Origin: Comamonadaceae bacterium
GTDB lineage: Bacteria > Pseudomonadota > Gammaproteobacteria > Burkholderiales > Burkholderiaceae_C
NCBI GenBank assembly: GCA_947478725.1
Contig: CANJWZ010000020.1
Span: 1 to 64,000, forward strand
Reading direction: 5' to 3'
Length of the DNA stretch: 64,000 nucleotides
The translations under genes were made by a program, and so were the position numbers. Numbering within the stretch: the first letter of the stretch is position 1; each line of letters starts with the position of its first letter. Below the pieces are notes generated by a model, which was not told where the DNA came from, searched no databases, and saw only the letters and a program-made list of their open reading frames with translations. This document shows, one piece after another, positions 50,374 through 59,500 of this stretch.

Positions 50374-50445
50374 TGCTATTTAAATAGTAGCTTCAGGCAT
50401 AGCAATCTATTGGCGTAGAAGCACTTTTGGCTCAAATTTTGAGCG
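50373..50445 (+). repeat. Copy of family A mini-repeat, intergenic after glmU
   Basis: atgctatttaaatagtagcttcaggcatagcaatctattggcgtagaagcac. Confidence 0.65.
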
Positions 50446-50901
50446 TTTGATGCTAAAAAATGCCTTCACATTGCGAACATTGGCGTCTCCTGTGAAGAGC
50501 CGCTGGCTCAAAGCCAGATGGGCAGGCATGTCGGCCACATGCACGACCAGCACAAAGTCTGGCCCCGGCGAGGTGCGGTAGCACTGCTGCACGGCCGCAT
50601 CAACACGCATGCGTTGCTCAAAGGCGCTCAGGTGTTCGTCGCCCTGGCGGTCGAGCGTGATCTCAACAATGGCCGTCAGACCGTGGCCGGTGATGTGTGC
50701 CAGCTTGTCGGGGTTGAGCAGCGCAATCTGGCGCTCAATCAGCCCGGCATCGCGTAGCCGCTTGACGCGCCGCAGGCAGGTGGGCGGCGAGATGTGGGCC
50801 AGCGCGGCCAGGGCCAGGTTGCTCAGCGAAGCATCGTTTTGCAGGGCGTCCAGCAGTTTGAGGTCGGTCGCGTCTAGTTCAGTGTTATGTTTTTGTTCCA
50901 T
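50407..50901 (-). CDS. Lrp/AsnC family transcriptional regulator
   Basis: LDATDLKLLDALQNDASLSNLALAALAHISPPTCLRRVKRLRDAGLI. Confidence 0.92.
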   Translation of the reverse strand: MEQKHNTELDATDLKLLDALQNDASLSNLALAALAHISPPTCLRRVKRLRDAGLIERQIALLNPDKLAHITGHGLTAIVEITLDRQGDEHLSAFEQRMRVDAAVQQCYRTSPGPDFVLVVHVADMPAHLALSQRLFTGDANVRNVKAFFSIKRSKFEPKVLLRQ

Positions 50902-51036
50902 AAGCTAACTTTATATGAAATAAAAATTCACTGATGGTTATTTGAGAAATTTAATTTCAAAAATAGACGAATATTAAGCGCCTTAAAAAATCAATAAACC
51001 TTAGCATCAGCAGGTTTCATTTTCAGGAGAAAGTTG

Positions 51037-52884
51037 ATGTGCGGCATTGTTGCAGCGGTATCTGGCCGCAATATCGTCCCGGTGCTGGTGCAAGGGCTGC
51101 AGCGCCTGGAATACCGGGGCTATGACTCTTGCGGCGTGGCGGTGTATGCCGATGGCCTCAAACGTGCCCGCAGCACATCGCGCGTGGCAGAGCTGCAAGA
51201 GCAGGTTGACCTTGAAAAGCTCACCGGCTCAACCGGCATTGCCCATACCCGCTGGGCCACCCACGGCGCACCGGCCATCCACAACGCACACCCGCACTTC
51301 AGCCACGGCCCCGGCACGGTGGGTGCCAGGCCCGGCAAGATCGCGCTGGTGCACAACGGCATCATTGAAAACCACGAAGAACTGCGCGCCGCACTGCAAG
51401 CCAAGGGCTACGTGTTTGACAGCCAGACCGACACCGAAGTGATCGTCCACCTGATGGAAAGCCTGTATGACGGTGATTTGTTTGAAGCCTTGAAAGCCGC
51501 CGTCAGCCAGCTGCACGGCGCCTATGCGATCGCCGCATTCTGCAAAGACGAGCCGTACCGCGTGGTCGGTGCGCGGGCCGGTTCACCGCTGATTCTGGGT
51601 GTCGGCAAAGTTGATCAAGAAAACTTTTTGGCCAGTGATGCGATGGCCCTGGCTGGTGTGACCGACCAGATCGTTTACCTGGAAGAAGGCGATCTGATTG
51701 ACATTCAGCTCGGTAAGTACTGGATTCTGGACAAGACACAAAAAGCGGTGCAGCGCGACGTTAAGACGGTGGTCGCTCATAGCGGCGCAGCAGAACTGGG
51801 CCCGTACCGCCACTACATGCAAAAAGAAATTTTTGAGCAACCCAGCGCCATTGCCAACACGCTAGAAGGCGTCGAGGGCATCACGCCAGATCTGTTTGGT
51901 GACCGGGCCGCCAGTGTGTTCAAAGACATTGACTCGGTGCTGATTCTGGCCTGTGGCACCAGCTACTACAGCGGCTGCACCGCCAAATACTGGCTTGAAG
52001 AAATTGCCGGCATCTCCACGCAGGTTGAAGTGGCCAGCGAATACCGCTACCGCACCAGCGTGCCCAACCCCCGCACGCTAGTCGTCACCATCACCCAAAG
52101 CGGCGAGACCGCCGACACCCTGGCCGCGCTGCGGCATGCACAGTCGCTCGGCATGACGCAAACCCTCACCATCTGCAACGTCGCCACATCGGCCATGGTG
52201 CGCGAATGCAAGCTGGCTTACGTCACACGCGCCGGGGTCGAGATTGGTGTGGCATCCACCAAAGCCTTTACCGCGCAGTTGGCGGGCCTGTTTTTGCTGA
52301 CGCTGGCACTGGCCCAAAGCAAAGGCCGCCTGACACAAAGCGACGAAGCAGCACACATCAAAGCCATGCGCCACCTGCCGGTGGCATTGGCTGGCGTGCT
52401 GGCCCTCGAGCCCCAGGTCATCGCCTGGGCTGAAGACTTTGCCAAGATGGAAAACGCCCTGTTTTTAGGCCGCGGCCTGCACTACCCGATTGCGCTGGAA
52501 GGCGCACTCAAGCTTAAAGAAATCAGCTACATCCACGCCGAGGCTTATCCCGCAGGCGAGCTGAAACACGGCCCGCTGGCCCTCGTGACCAGCGCCATGC
52601 CGGTGGTGGCCGTTGCCCCCAACGACAGCTTGTTGGAAAAGCTCAAAAGCAACCTGCAAGAAGTCCGCGCCCGCGGCGGCGTGCTGTACGTGCTGGCCGA
52701 CGCAGGCACCAAACTTGTCAGCAGCGAAGGCCTGCATGTCATCCGCATGCCAGAGCATTACGGCGCCTTAAGCCCCTTGCTGCATGTGGTGCCGCTGCAA
52801 TTGCTGGCGTACCACACCGCTTGCGCGCGGGGGACAGATGTGGACAAGCCGCGCAATTTGGCGAAGAGTGTGACGGTGGAGTAG
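51037..52884 (+). CDS. glmS: Glutamine--fructose-6-phosphate aminotransferase
   Basis: [62 protein letters not shown]. Confidence 0.97.
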   Translation: MCGIVAAVSGRNIVPVLVQGLQRLEYRGYDSCGVAVYADGLKRARSTSRVAELQEQVDLEKLTGSTGIAHTRWATHGAPAIHNAHPHFSHGPGTVGARPGKIALVHNGIIENHEELRAALQAKGYVFDSQTDTEVIVHLMESLYDGDLFEALKAAVSQLHGAYAIAAFCKDEPYRVVGARAGSPLILGVGKVDQENFLASDAMALAGVTDQIVYLEEGDLIDIQLGKYWILDKTQKAVQRDVKTVVAHSGAAELGPYRHYMQKEIFEQPSAIANTLEGVEGITPDLFGDRAASVFKDIDSVLILACGTSYYSGCTAKYWLEEIAGISTQVEVASEYRYRTSVPNPRTLVVTITQSGETADTLAALRHAQSLGMTQTLTICNVATSAMVRECKLAYVTRAGVEIGVASTKAFTAQLAGLFLLTLALAQSKGRLTQSDEAAHIKAMRHLPVALAGVLALEPQVIAWAEDFAKMENALFLGRGLHYPIALEGALKLKEISYIHAEAYPAGELKHGPLALVTSAMPVVAVAPNDSLLEKLKSNLQEVRARGGVLYVLADAGTKLVSSEGLHVIRMPEHYGALSPLLHVVPLQLLAYHTACARGTDVDKPRNLAKSVTVE

Positions 52885-53072
52885 TTTCGTTAGTGGGCGT
52901 TTGATTTTTGTTCTGAGCAATTAAAGTCTTAAGCAGACATGCAGATCGCTACCAATACACACTAAACAGTGCCATCGCTCAATCGACTGTCGCCAAAGAA
53001 ACATCGATGTGAACCACGAAGCGCTTAGCGATGTACACGCAGATGCGATTTAAGATGGTGAATGTAGATACG

Positions 53073-53113
53073 TGTTGATACATCAGAGTGCAACGTATAT
53101 ACTTGTATCAACA
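53073..53113. promoter_or_regulatory. Inverted-repeat operator/promoter of the MazEF-like module
   Basis: Perfect 10-bp arms TGTTGATACA ... TGTATCAACA, 21-bp spacer containing palindrome GTATATAC. Confidence 0.7.
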
Positions 53114-53130
53114 TTTTTCGAGGTATTCAA

Positions 53131-53391
53131 ATGGCAGCAGCAGTTTCAGTTGAACAAACGGTCCAGGAGTGGGGCAACGGCCTTGCGGTGCGTATCACTG
53201 CCCCGGTGGCCAAGGCTGCGCGATTTACGCGTGGCCTGCCCATCTATGTAGAGGTCGTTGATGGCGGCGTGTTCTTGCGCACCGCAGGCAAGCCAAAGCT
53301 GACGCTTGCCCAAAAGCTCAAGGCGTTCGATCCCGCTGTTCATGGTGGTGAAGTCATGGCAACCGGCCTTGTTGGCGCTGAAGTCTTCTGA
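53131..53391 (+). CDS. MazE/AbrB-type antitoxin
   Basis: VQEWGNGLAVRITAPVAKAARFTRGLPIYVEVVDGGV. Confidence 0.88.
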   Translation: MAAAVSVEQTVQEWGNGLAVRITAPVAKAARFTRGLPIYVEVVDGGVFLRTAGKPKLTLAQKLKAFDPAVHGGEVMATGLVGAEVF

Positions 53392-53759
53392 TGGCGACTG
53401 CGAGCAAATTATGGGTGCCAGATCGGCGCGACATGATCTGGATAAATTTCAATCCGCAGGTTGGTACGGAAATGAAGGATGAGCACCCTATGCTGGTGTT
53501 GTCTTCCAAGGCGTTTAACGAGCGTACAAATCTCGTGATTGGCCTGCCGATGACTCATGCACCCAGCAACGAAACCAACCCTTTTGCTGTCAAGTTCACG
53601 TCACCCAAGGGCGAGGTTTGCTATGTGCTGGCACATCAACCAAAGTCATTTTCTTGGCGCAACCGTGGCGCTCGACCGCACGCGTGGAAGCAAGTCCCTC
53701 CCGCGGTATTTGAGTCGGCATGCGAAGAGTTGAACGGGATCATTTCGATCTGCGTCTGA
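53391..53759 (+). CDS. MazF-family endoribonuclease toxin
   Basis: VPDRRDMIWINFNPQVGTEMKDEHPMLVLSSKAFNERTNLVIGLPMT. Confidence 0.92.
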   Translation: MATASKLWVPDRRDMIWINFNPQVGTEMKDEHPMLVLSSKAFNERTNLVIGLPMTHAPSNETNPFAVKFTSPKGEVCYVLAHQPKSFSWRNRGARPHAWKQVPPAVFESACEELNGIISICV

Positions 53760-53797
53760 ACATACACCGAAAACAGGGCTTGCAAATAATCAATGAA

Positions 53798-53986
53798 TCA
53801 ATCGGGGAGCTGATTGGCATCAGACGCCAGCGCCGCGCCCATGCGGCGGCGGGCAAAGCTTTCTGGTTTGCCGGACGAACGGGTGTCCGTGTTGGGTACG
53901 CGCAGGGCGTCGGCCACGACGTCAAATACGATGCCTTTGGCCTCGATGCCCCCGTAAGTGACAGCGCTGGCGCCGGGGGTGCGCAG
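53798..53986 (-). pseudogene. purT: C-terminal remnant of purT
   Basis: [50 protein letters not shown] aligns by eye to the PurT C-terminus; ATP-grasp core absent. Confidence 0.65.
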
Positions 53987-54248
53987 GGCTGTGTTGACGG
54001 GGTCATGGGTCTGACCCCAAGTCCCAACCCAGGCCAGTGAATGGCCGGTTTCGACGACAAAGCAGAAATTCAAGGCGTTGGTTTCTGGCGCTCAAAGCAA
54101 AATATTGCAAAAATCACTCCAATAGAATTGAAGGGGTGAAGTTGCTCGATAGTTCGTTTCAGCACTGGCGGAAATTACTCCGCGCAGCGGCTTCGTCCAA
54201 CACCAGGACTAGACTTCTCCTTCAGGGGAACCAAGATGGGGGTGAGCT

Positions 54249-55034
54249 GTGAGCCGCATGGTGATCTGGGCGTTTGCTCTTCTCTTCGCCCTGCTGGCTT
54301 CGGCGCAGGCACCGCTCAGCGAGATGGTGGATATCCCCGCCGGGCCGTTCATGATGGGCAGCAACCACGGCCCTGAAGACGAACGTCCGGCGCATCCGGT
54401 CACACTCGCCGCGTTTTTGATCGACCGTTTCCCCGTGACCAACACGCAATACGCCAACTTTCTGAACCTTCAGCTCGAAAAAGCCGGCGCGACCGCGCGG
54501 CTCTATGACTATGACGACCCCGACGCACGGATCCACCGCCAGGGCGAGCGCTGGCTGGCTGACCCCGGATTCGAAAATCATCCGGTGGTGGAAGTGCCGT
54601 GGTTAGGCGCCGTCAGCTACTGTGCGGTCAACGGCAAGCGTTTGCCGACCGAGGCCGAATGGGAAAAAGCGGCACGGGGCATCGACGGTCGGCGCTATCC
54701 GTGGGGCTCCGAATTGCCGGAACGCGGGCGCGGCCAGTTCGCGGCAGGATGGAACGAGACCGCGCCGGTCAACACCCATCCCGCCGGTGCCAGCCCCTAC
54801 GGCGTGCGAGAAATGGCCGGCAACGTTTGGCAATGGGTTTCGAGCGCCTACCGTCCGTATCCCTACAGCGCCACCGATGGCCGCGAAGACTTGGTGCCGG
54901 GACTGGTGCGCGCCACGCGTGGCGGGGGCCACGACTCACAGCCCGGTGTAATCACGACGACCCAGCGCGGCCGCGATCTTTCGCGCAACCCGGCTGCGGG
55001 ACATCACAACATCGGATTTCGCTGCGCGCGTTGA
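54249..55034 (+). CDS. Formylglycine-generating enzyme/SUMF1-like domain protein (secreted, probably non-canonical)
   Basis: VDIPAGPFMMGSNHGPEDERPAHPVTLAAFLIDRFPVTNTQY, GKRLPTEAEWEKAARG, GNVWQWVSS, NIGFRCAR; GTG start. Confidence 0.85.
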   Translation: MSRMVIWAFALLFALLASAQAPLSEMVDIPAGPFMMGSNHGPEDERPAHPVTLAAFLIDRFPVTNTQYANFLNLQLEKAGATARLYDYDDPDARIHRQGERWLADPGFENHPVVEVPWLGAVSYCAVNGKRLPTEAEWEKAARGIDGRRYPWGSELPERGRGQFAAGWNETAPVNTHPAGASPYGVREMAGNVWQWVSSAYRPYPYSATDGREDLVPGLVRATRGGGHDSQPGVITTTQRGRDLSRNPAAGHHNIGFRCAR

Positions 55035-55364
55035 CCGGGTTCATTTTGAAGGCGCACCCTCGAAAATTCGAACTCCATCGAATCGGTACCTAAAGCCAAA
55101 TTGGCTGCCAGTTACCAGCCATTCGCATATGTCAGCTTCCGGCCCAAACCTGCCGATCGTCCAACTCTAAAGTCGCCAAACTTCGAAAATCAATACGGGC
55201 TTAACTAATGGAAGCATTCAAAGACGCTTTTTCAAGTTCTAACCTCGCACGTTGATTCAAACCTCCAAACGGCTGAAGTCAGTCTTTCCCTCATGTGGCT
55301 TCACACCCATTTCAACGATGGGCAAGTGTTGGATGCCTTGGTACTGGAACGCGATGGTTGCCTT

Positions 55365-55760
55365 TTAGGCAATAAGAGTCATGCCAGCGTACTTGGACGC
55401 GCCGACATCAAAAGTCATGGTTTGAGTGCAGCCGGCACCCGCTGCAGACCGTTCGATCAAACAGTCTGCAAAGTCTGCCTTGCCTTCACTGAAAACTCGC
55501 AGCGCACGCGTGACTTGATCCGCACGCTCTACCAAAAACTGTTTGGTCCGAAGGATGGCCTCTAGCGCTTGGACGACCTGCGCACCTGTCAATTCATAAC
55601 AAGAGCTCAACACCCAGTACAACTCGATGACGGACACCATGGTGATGTATCCGCGGTTGTCACTGTCCAGAGACTCAATCAACTTGGTGGCCTTGGGTGA
55701 ATTCTTGAGGTCGTCCTGCATGATGTAGCGAACGAGCACATTCGTATCCAGGCCGATCAT
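55365..55760 (-). CDS. vapC: VapC-type PIN domain toxin
   Basis: MIGLDTNVLVRYIMQDD, ADFADCLIERSA, TFDVGASKYAG. Confidence 0.92.
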   Translation of the reverse strand: MIGLDTNVLVRYIMQDDLKNSPKATKLIESLDSDNRGYITMVSVIELYWVLSSCYELTGAQVVQALEAILRTKQFLVERADQVTRALRVFSEGKADFADCLIERSAAGAGCTQTMTFDVGASKYAGMTLIA

Positions 55761-55999
55761 CGTGCTGCTGCCCCGCGCTTTGTGATGGCTGCATTCATGG
55801 CTTCAATGGAAACGGTCTTTTTCGCCGGCCCAAACATTCCCTTCAGCGCCGTTACTTCGCTAGTAGCCGCAACGAACTCGTAGCGACCAGGCGAAATTTG
55901 AACAAACTCAACGCGATCACCGGCATCAACCTTGAGGTCATTTCGGACCTCTACAGGGATGGTGATTTGGCCTTTGGACGTGAGGGTTGCGGTTGACAT
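55757..55999 (-). CDS. vapB: AbrB/MazE-type antitoxin (VapB)
   Basis: MSTATLTSKGQITIPVEVRNDLKVDAGDRVEFV. Confidence 0.93.
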   Translation of the reverse strand: MSTATLTSKGQITIPVEVRNDLKVDAGDRVEFVQISPGRYEFVAATSEVTALKGMFGPAKKTVSIEAMNAAITKRGAAAR

Positions 56000-56013
56000 G
56001 ATTTAAGCCCTTG

Positions 56014-56037
56014 AAGGATCCTTACTTTAATGTAAGG
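56014..56037. promoter_or_regulatory. Candidate operator upstream of vapBC
   Basis: aaggatcctt palindrome overlapping CCTTAC-tttaat-GTAAGG inverted repeat. Confidence 0.5.
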
Positions 56038-56194
56038 CAATCGACTTGTAAAGCGCGTTTCCACTTGAATCGCCCTGGAAACTATGTCGGCCAGCCTGGC
56101 ACTGAATTTTTATTGAACAAGTCGACCGAAGTAGCTCCGGCGGGTCTAGGTCTTCATTTCGCCCTAAATTTGGGCCAGATGTGAGTGACCCTGG

Positions 56195-56926
56195 TCATGG
56201 GCTGATGCTGGTCGTCACCGGCTCCGCGCCAGGCTCTAGGTAATGGATGAAGCGAGCGCATGCACCACCGATGTGGCTGCGCAGCAAACCGACAGCCGCT
56301 TGCTCGTCGTTGGTGCCGAGGGCCGCAAGGATGCGAACGTGGTCTTCATAGGGCTCGATGCCACGAAGGTCATGGAAGCCTTCAACCCGGCGCTTAAGAA
56401 TGAGGCGATCGAAAATACCGCCTAGGATCTTGCGCAGGGACTGATTACCCGACAGTGCTGCCAGCGCAAGGTGAAACTCGCGGTCAACCATCAGGCGCTC
56501 CCGGCTCAGATTTTCCATGCAAAGTGCTTTGTAGCGCGTGTTGATGGCGTGCAACTCGAGGACGGAGGCCGAGCTGATGCCTCCGCGAAAAACCAATTGC
56601 AGCGCGTAAATTTCCAAAGCTTCCCGCGTCTGATAAAGCTCTCTGACCTCCTGCACGTCAATCTCGGCCACGAAGTATCCGCGGTTAGCGATCCGCGTCA
56701 CATAGCCTTCCTGGTACAGACGCTCAAGCGATTCCCGTACTGGCGTGCGCGACACTCCCAGGCTTTCGGCCAGCGCCTGGTGAATCAGCTTGTGCCCCGG
56801 CCTGAGACGGTTGCCGAGAATGGCGTCTTTGATGGACTGATAGGTGCTTTGCACCAGAACATCGAGCACTTCAGGATCGGCATGCGTTGGGGCCAGGGCG
56901 GGCGCGGAAGGTTTGGTGGTAGACAA
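56195..56926 (-). CDS. GntR family transcriptional regulator (FadR/FCD subfamily)
   Basis: YQSIKDAILGNRLRPGHKLIHQALAESLGVSRTPVRESLERLYQEGYV. Confidence 0.93.
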   Translation of the reverse strand: MSTTKPSAPALAPTHADPEVLDVLVQSTYQSIKDAILGNRLRPGHKLIHQALAESLGVSRTPVRESLERLYQEGYVTRIANRGYFVAEIDVQEVRELYQTREALEIYALQLVFRGGISSASVLELHAINTRYKALCMENLSRERLMVDREFHLALAALSGNQSLRKILGGIFDRLILKRRVEGFHDLRGIEPYEDHVRILAALGTNDEQAAVGLLRSHIGGACARFIHYLEPGAEPVTTSISP

Positions 56927-56996
56927 GTTTGGGCATTCAATCAGTTTGCAGAACGGAGAACAAAGCGGTATGGTTTATTTCACAATCCGACCGCGA

Positions 56997-57968
56997 TCAG
57001 TCAATTTTCACACCGCTTGTCTTGACTACCTCGGCCCAGCGAATCGTGTCGGTCTGGAGCAGCCGGTTCATCTCTTCAGCGGTGCCGCCCAGCGGTTCGA
57101 GTCCTGCGTCGTTGAGGATCCTCGCGAAGCCCGGATCCTTGAGTATGCGATTGGTCAACGAGTTAAGTTTAGAAATCGTTTGTGCCGGGGTTCGGGCCGG
57201 AGCGAAAAGGCCAAACCACACCTCAGACTGAAAGCCCGGCAAGCCAGACTCCGACACCGTCGGCAGATTCAGGCCTTTGACGCGCCCATTGCTGCCGACG
57301 GCCAGCATGCGCAGCCGCCCTGCCTTATCCTGCGGGGCCAGTGTGGATGCCGGGTTGAACAACACCTGTACTTGCCCGCCGAGCAGCGCAGCCATCGCCT
57401 CGCCACCGCCCTTGTATGGCACGTGCTGTATATCGACTTTGGCCATGGACTTGAAAAGCTCCATCGCCATGTGGTTGGTGGCACCATTGCCGGACGAGCC
57501 GTAGTTGAGCTTGCCAGGGTTAGCTTTGGCGTGAGCGATCAGTTCAGCCACACTCTTGACCGGTAGCGCAGGACTGACGGCCAGCACGTTAGGCGTGCGG
57601 ATCAGGATGGAAATCGCCGTCAAATCCTTGAGCGGATCGAAGGGCATATTCTTGTAGAGGCTGGGGTTGATCGCCAGGCTGCTGGCCGCTACCAGCAAGG
57701 TGTAGCCATCCGCCGGAGCCTTTGCGACAAGGTCGGCGCCAATGTTGCTGGCAGCCCCCGCCTTGTGGTCGACCACCATGGGCTGGCCGGTAAACTCCTG
57801 GAATTTTTTTGACAGCGACTGCGACACCACACTGGTCGAACCGCCGGGCGCATACGGATCAATCAACCGTACGGGTTTGGTCGGATATTCCTGCGAATAA
57901 GCGCCCTGGCTCAATGCCATCAGTGCGGCGGCGGTGATGAGGAACTGCCGTTTCGTGTTGGCCTTCAT
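56997..57968 (-). CDS. Bug/TctC family substrate-binding protein
   Basis: EYPTKPVRLIDPYAPGGSTSVVSQSL, HVPYKGGGEAMAALLGGQVQVLF. Confidence 0.9.
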   Translation of the reverse strand: MKANTKRQFLITAAALMALSQGAYSQEYPTKPVRLIDPYAPGGSTSVVSQSLSKKFQEFTGQPMVVDHKAGAASNIGADLVAKAPADGYTLLVAASSLAINPSLYKNMPFDPLKDLTAISILIRTPNVLAVSPALPVKSVAELIAHAKANPGKLNYGSSGNGATNHMAMELFKSMAKVDIQHVPYKGGGEAMAALLGGQVQVLFNPASTLAPQDKAGRLRMLAVGSNGRVKGLNLPTVSESGLPGFQSEVWFGLFAPARTPAQTISKLNSLTNRILKDPGFARILNDAGLEPLGGTAEEMNRLLQTDTIRWAEVVKTSGVKID

Positions 57969-59389
57969 GTTCGTGTCTCCAAAAATGTATTGACCGGATC
58001 AGGCGGCGACTGCATCGCGTAGTCACGGACATCCAGCTGCGCCATCAGCTCCGATGCGTTGGACGCTTGTTCCATATTGCGCAGGACGCTGTAGATGCGG
58101 TCCTGAAAAGCACTGCCCAGCGGCGCGGTGCAGTCGTTGAACTTGGCGCGCAGCTGCTGCGCGGTAAACCAGCGGTCAGGCTTGCCAGCTGCCAGTGGAA
58201 CGTGTCTGGACAGACGCCGGCCCGATTGCGTCACCACGGTGATCTCGGTGGAGAATTCCGGGTCATCCCTCCAGCGATCATCTGTCTGCATGGTGATCCT
58301 TCGAATCAAGGCTCGCACTTTCGGATCAGCCACATTTGCGGGTGTGAAGGTGGACAGGTTCACCTCGCCAAACAGCAAGGCAGCGGCCACGCAGTAGTGC
58401 AGGCTGAACTTGCCTTCGAGCGGCGTGGCGGGCATGACATGGATCAGCGGTGAAAAAGCCATTTCGCAAACGCCGGCATGGACGCTTTCAATGGGCTCAC
58501 CATTGAGTTCCTGATGCAGCGCGACGGCTGCTTCAATTCCTGGATGTGTAGCGCCGCAAGCTGGATAAGGCTTCAGCGCGAGCCCGTGCTGTGTCAATAT
58601 CTCCAGCGATTCGCCCAGCGCCCTCAACGGCGTTTCATCAAAACCAATGTCGGCGTTGAACACAGACAGGTAGCCGTAGGAATGATCCAGAACATTCTCT
58701 GAAGCATCAAATCCTTCAAGAGCCAGCTGCGCAGCCAGCACGCCATTGCGCGCCGCGTAACCTGCATGCAGCGGCTTGACCATGCTGCCGAAGTTGGCGC
58801 GCAGGCCTGATGCAGCAGACGCTGCAATGCCGAGCGCCATCACGGTTTGTTGCTGGGTCAGGCCGAGAATGCGCGCAACGCCGACCACGGCGGCAAGGGT
58901 GCCGAAACTGGACGTCGCATGCCAGCCGCGTTTGTAATGCTGCGTGTTCATGGCGCGACCGAGCTTGCCGAAAATCTCGAAGCCGGCTATGTAGCCGTCG
59001 ATCAAGTCGGCCCCGCTGGCCTTGAAGATACGCGCGGCAGAAAGCAGCGCGGGTACCAACACCGCACTCGGATGCGCGTATGCCGGATGGTTGGTGTCGT
59101 CATAGTCCAGCGCGTGCGCAACCGCGCCATTGAAAAGAGCTGCGTCTGCTGGCGAGCCATAACGGCTTGTGCCGATCAAAAGCGACTGGAAAAGATTTGA
59201 TATGCCATCGGTCGTCGGCAAAACTTTCAGCAGCGGCTCGGCTAATGCTTCCCGGCTACCGGCAAACATACAGCCGATGCAATCGGTCATCGCATCGACT
59301 GCACGAGAGCGAGCCAGCGGCGGGTACTCATGCTTTCGCGTAGCGAAGTCCGCCATCGCATTGGTCAGGTCAGGTGCGTTTGGGTTCAT
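57965..59389 (-). CDS. MmgE/PrpD family protein
   Basis: HALDYDDTNHPAYAHPSAVLVPALLSAAR, GWHATSSFGTLAAVVGVARILGL; start chosen at MNPNAPD. Confidence 0.9.
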   Translation of the reverse strand: MNPNAPDLTNAMADFATRKHEYPPLARSRAVDAMTDCIGCMFAGSREALAEPLLKVLPTTDGISNLFQSLLIGTSRYGSPADAALFNGAVAHALDYDDTNHPAYAHPSAVLVPALLSAARIFKASGADLIDGYIAGFEIFGKLGRAMNTQHYKRGWHATSSFGTLAAVVGVARILGLTQQQTVMALGIAASAASGLRANFGSMVKPLHAGYAARNGVLAAQLALEGFDASENVLDHSYGYLSVFNADIGFDETPLRALGESLEILTQHGLALKPYPACGATHPGIEAAVALHQELNGEPIESVHAGVCEMAFSPLIHVMPATPLEGKFSLHYCVAAALLFGEVNLSTFTPANVADPKVRALIRRITMQTDDRWRDDPEFSTEITVVTQSGRRLSRHVPLAAGKPDRWFTAQQLRAKFNDCTAPLGSAFQDRIYSVLRNMEQASNASELMAQLDVRDYAMQSPPDPVNTFLETRT

Positions 59390-59429
59390 GGTCTGCTCTG
59401 GAGTTTTGGGGGTGAGTTTAGAGTCCACG

Positions 59430-59449
59430 TTTTTGACAGCTTGTCAAAA
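59430..59449. promoter_or_regulatory. Near-perfect inverted repeat between the acyl-CoA synthetase and PrpD genes
   Basis: ttttgaca-gct-tgtcaaaa. Confidence 0.45.
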
Positions 59450-59500
59450 CATGAATTCGCCGCCGTTGACGTGCATGATCTGGCCCGTCATGAAGCCACC
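59444..59500 (-). pseudogene. C-terminal tail of a deleted short-chain dehydrogenase/reductase
   Basis: Reads GGFMTGQIMHVNGGEFMF*, the typical FabG/SDR C-terminal pattern, overlapping the upstream stop in another frame. Confidence 0.6.

Noticed and set aside
50902-51036. glmS ribozyme upstream of glmS
   Set aside because: Not expected in betaproteobacteria and no recognisable glmS ribozyme core in this AT-rich region.
55293-55565. 90-aa plus-strand ORF
   Set aside because: Mostly antisense to vapC; no family.
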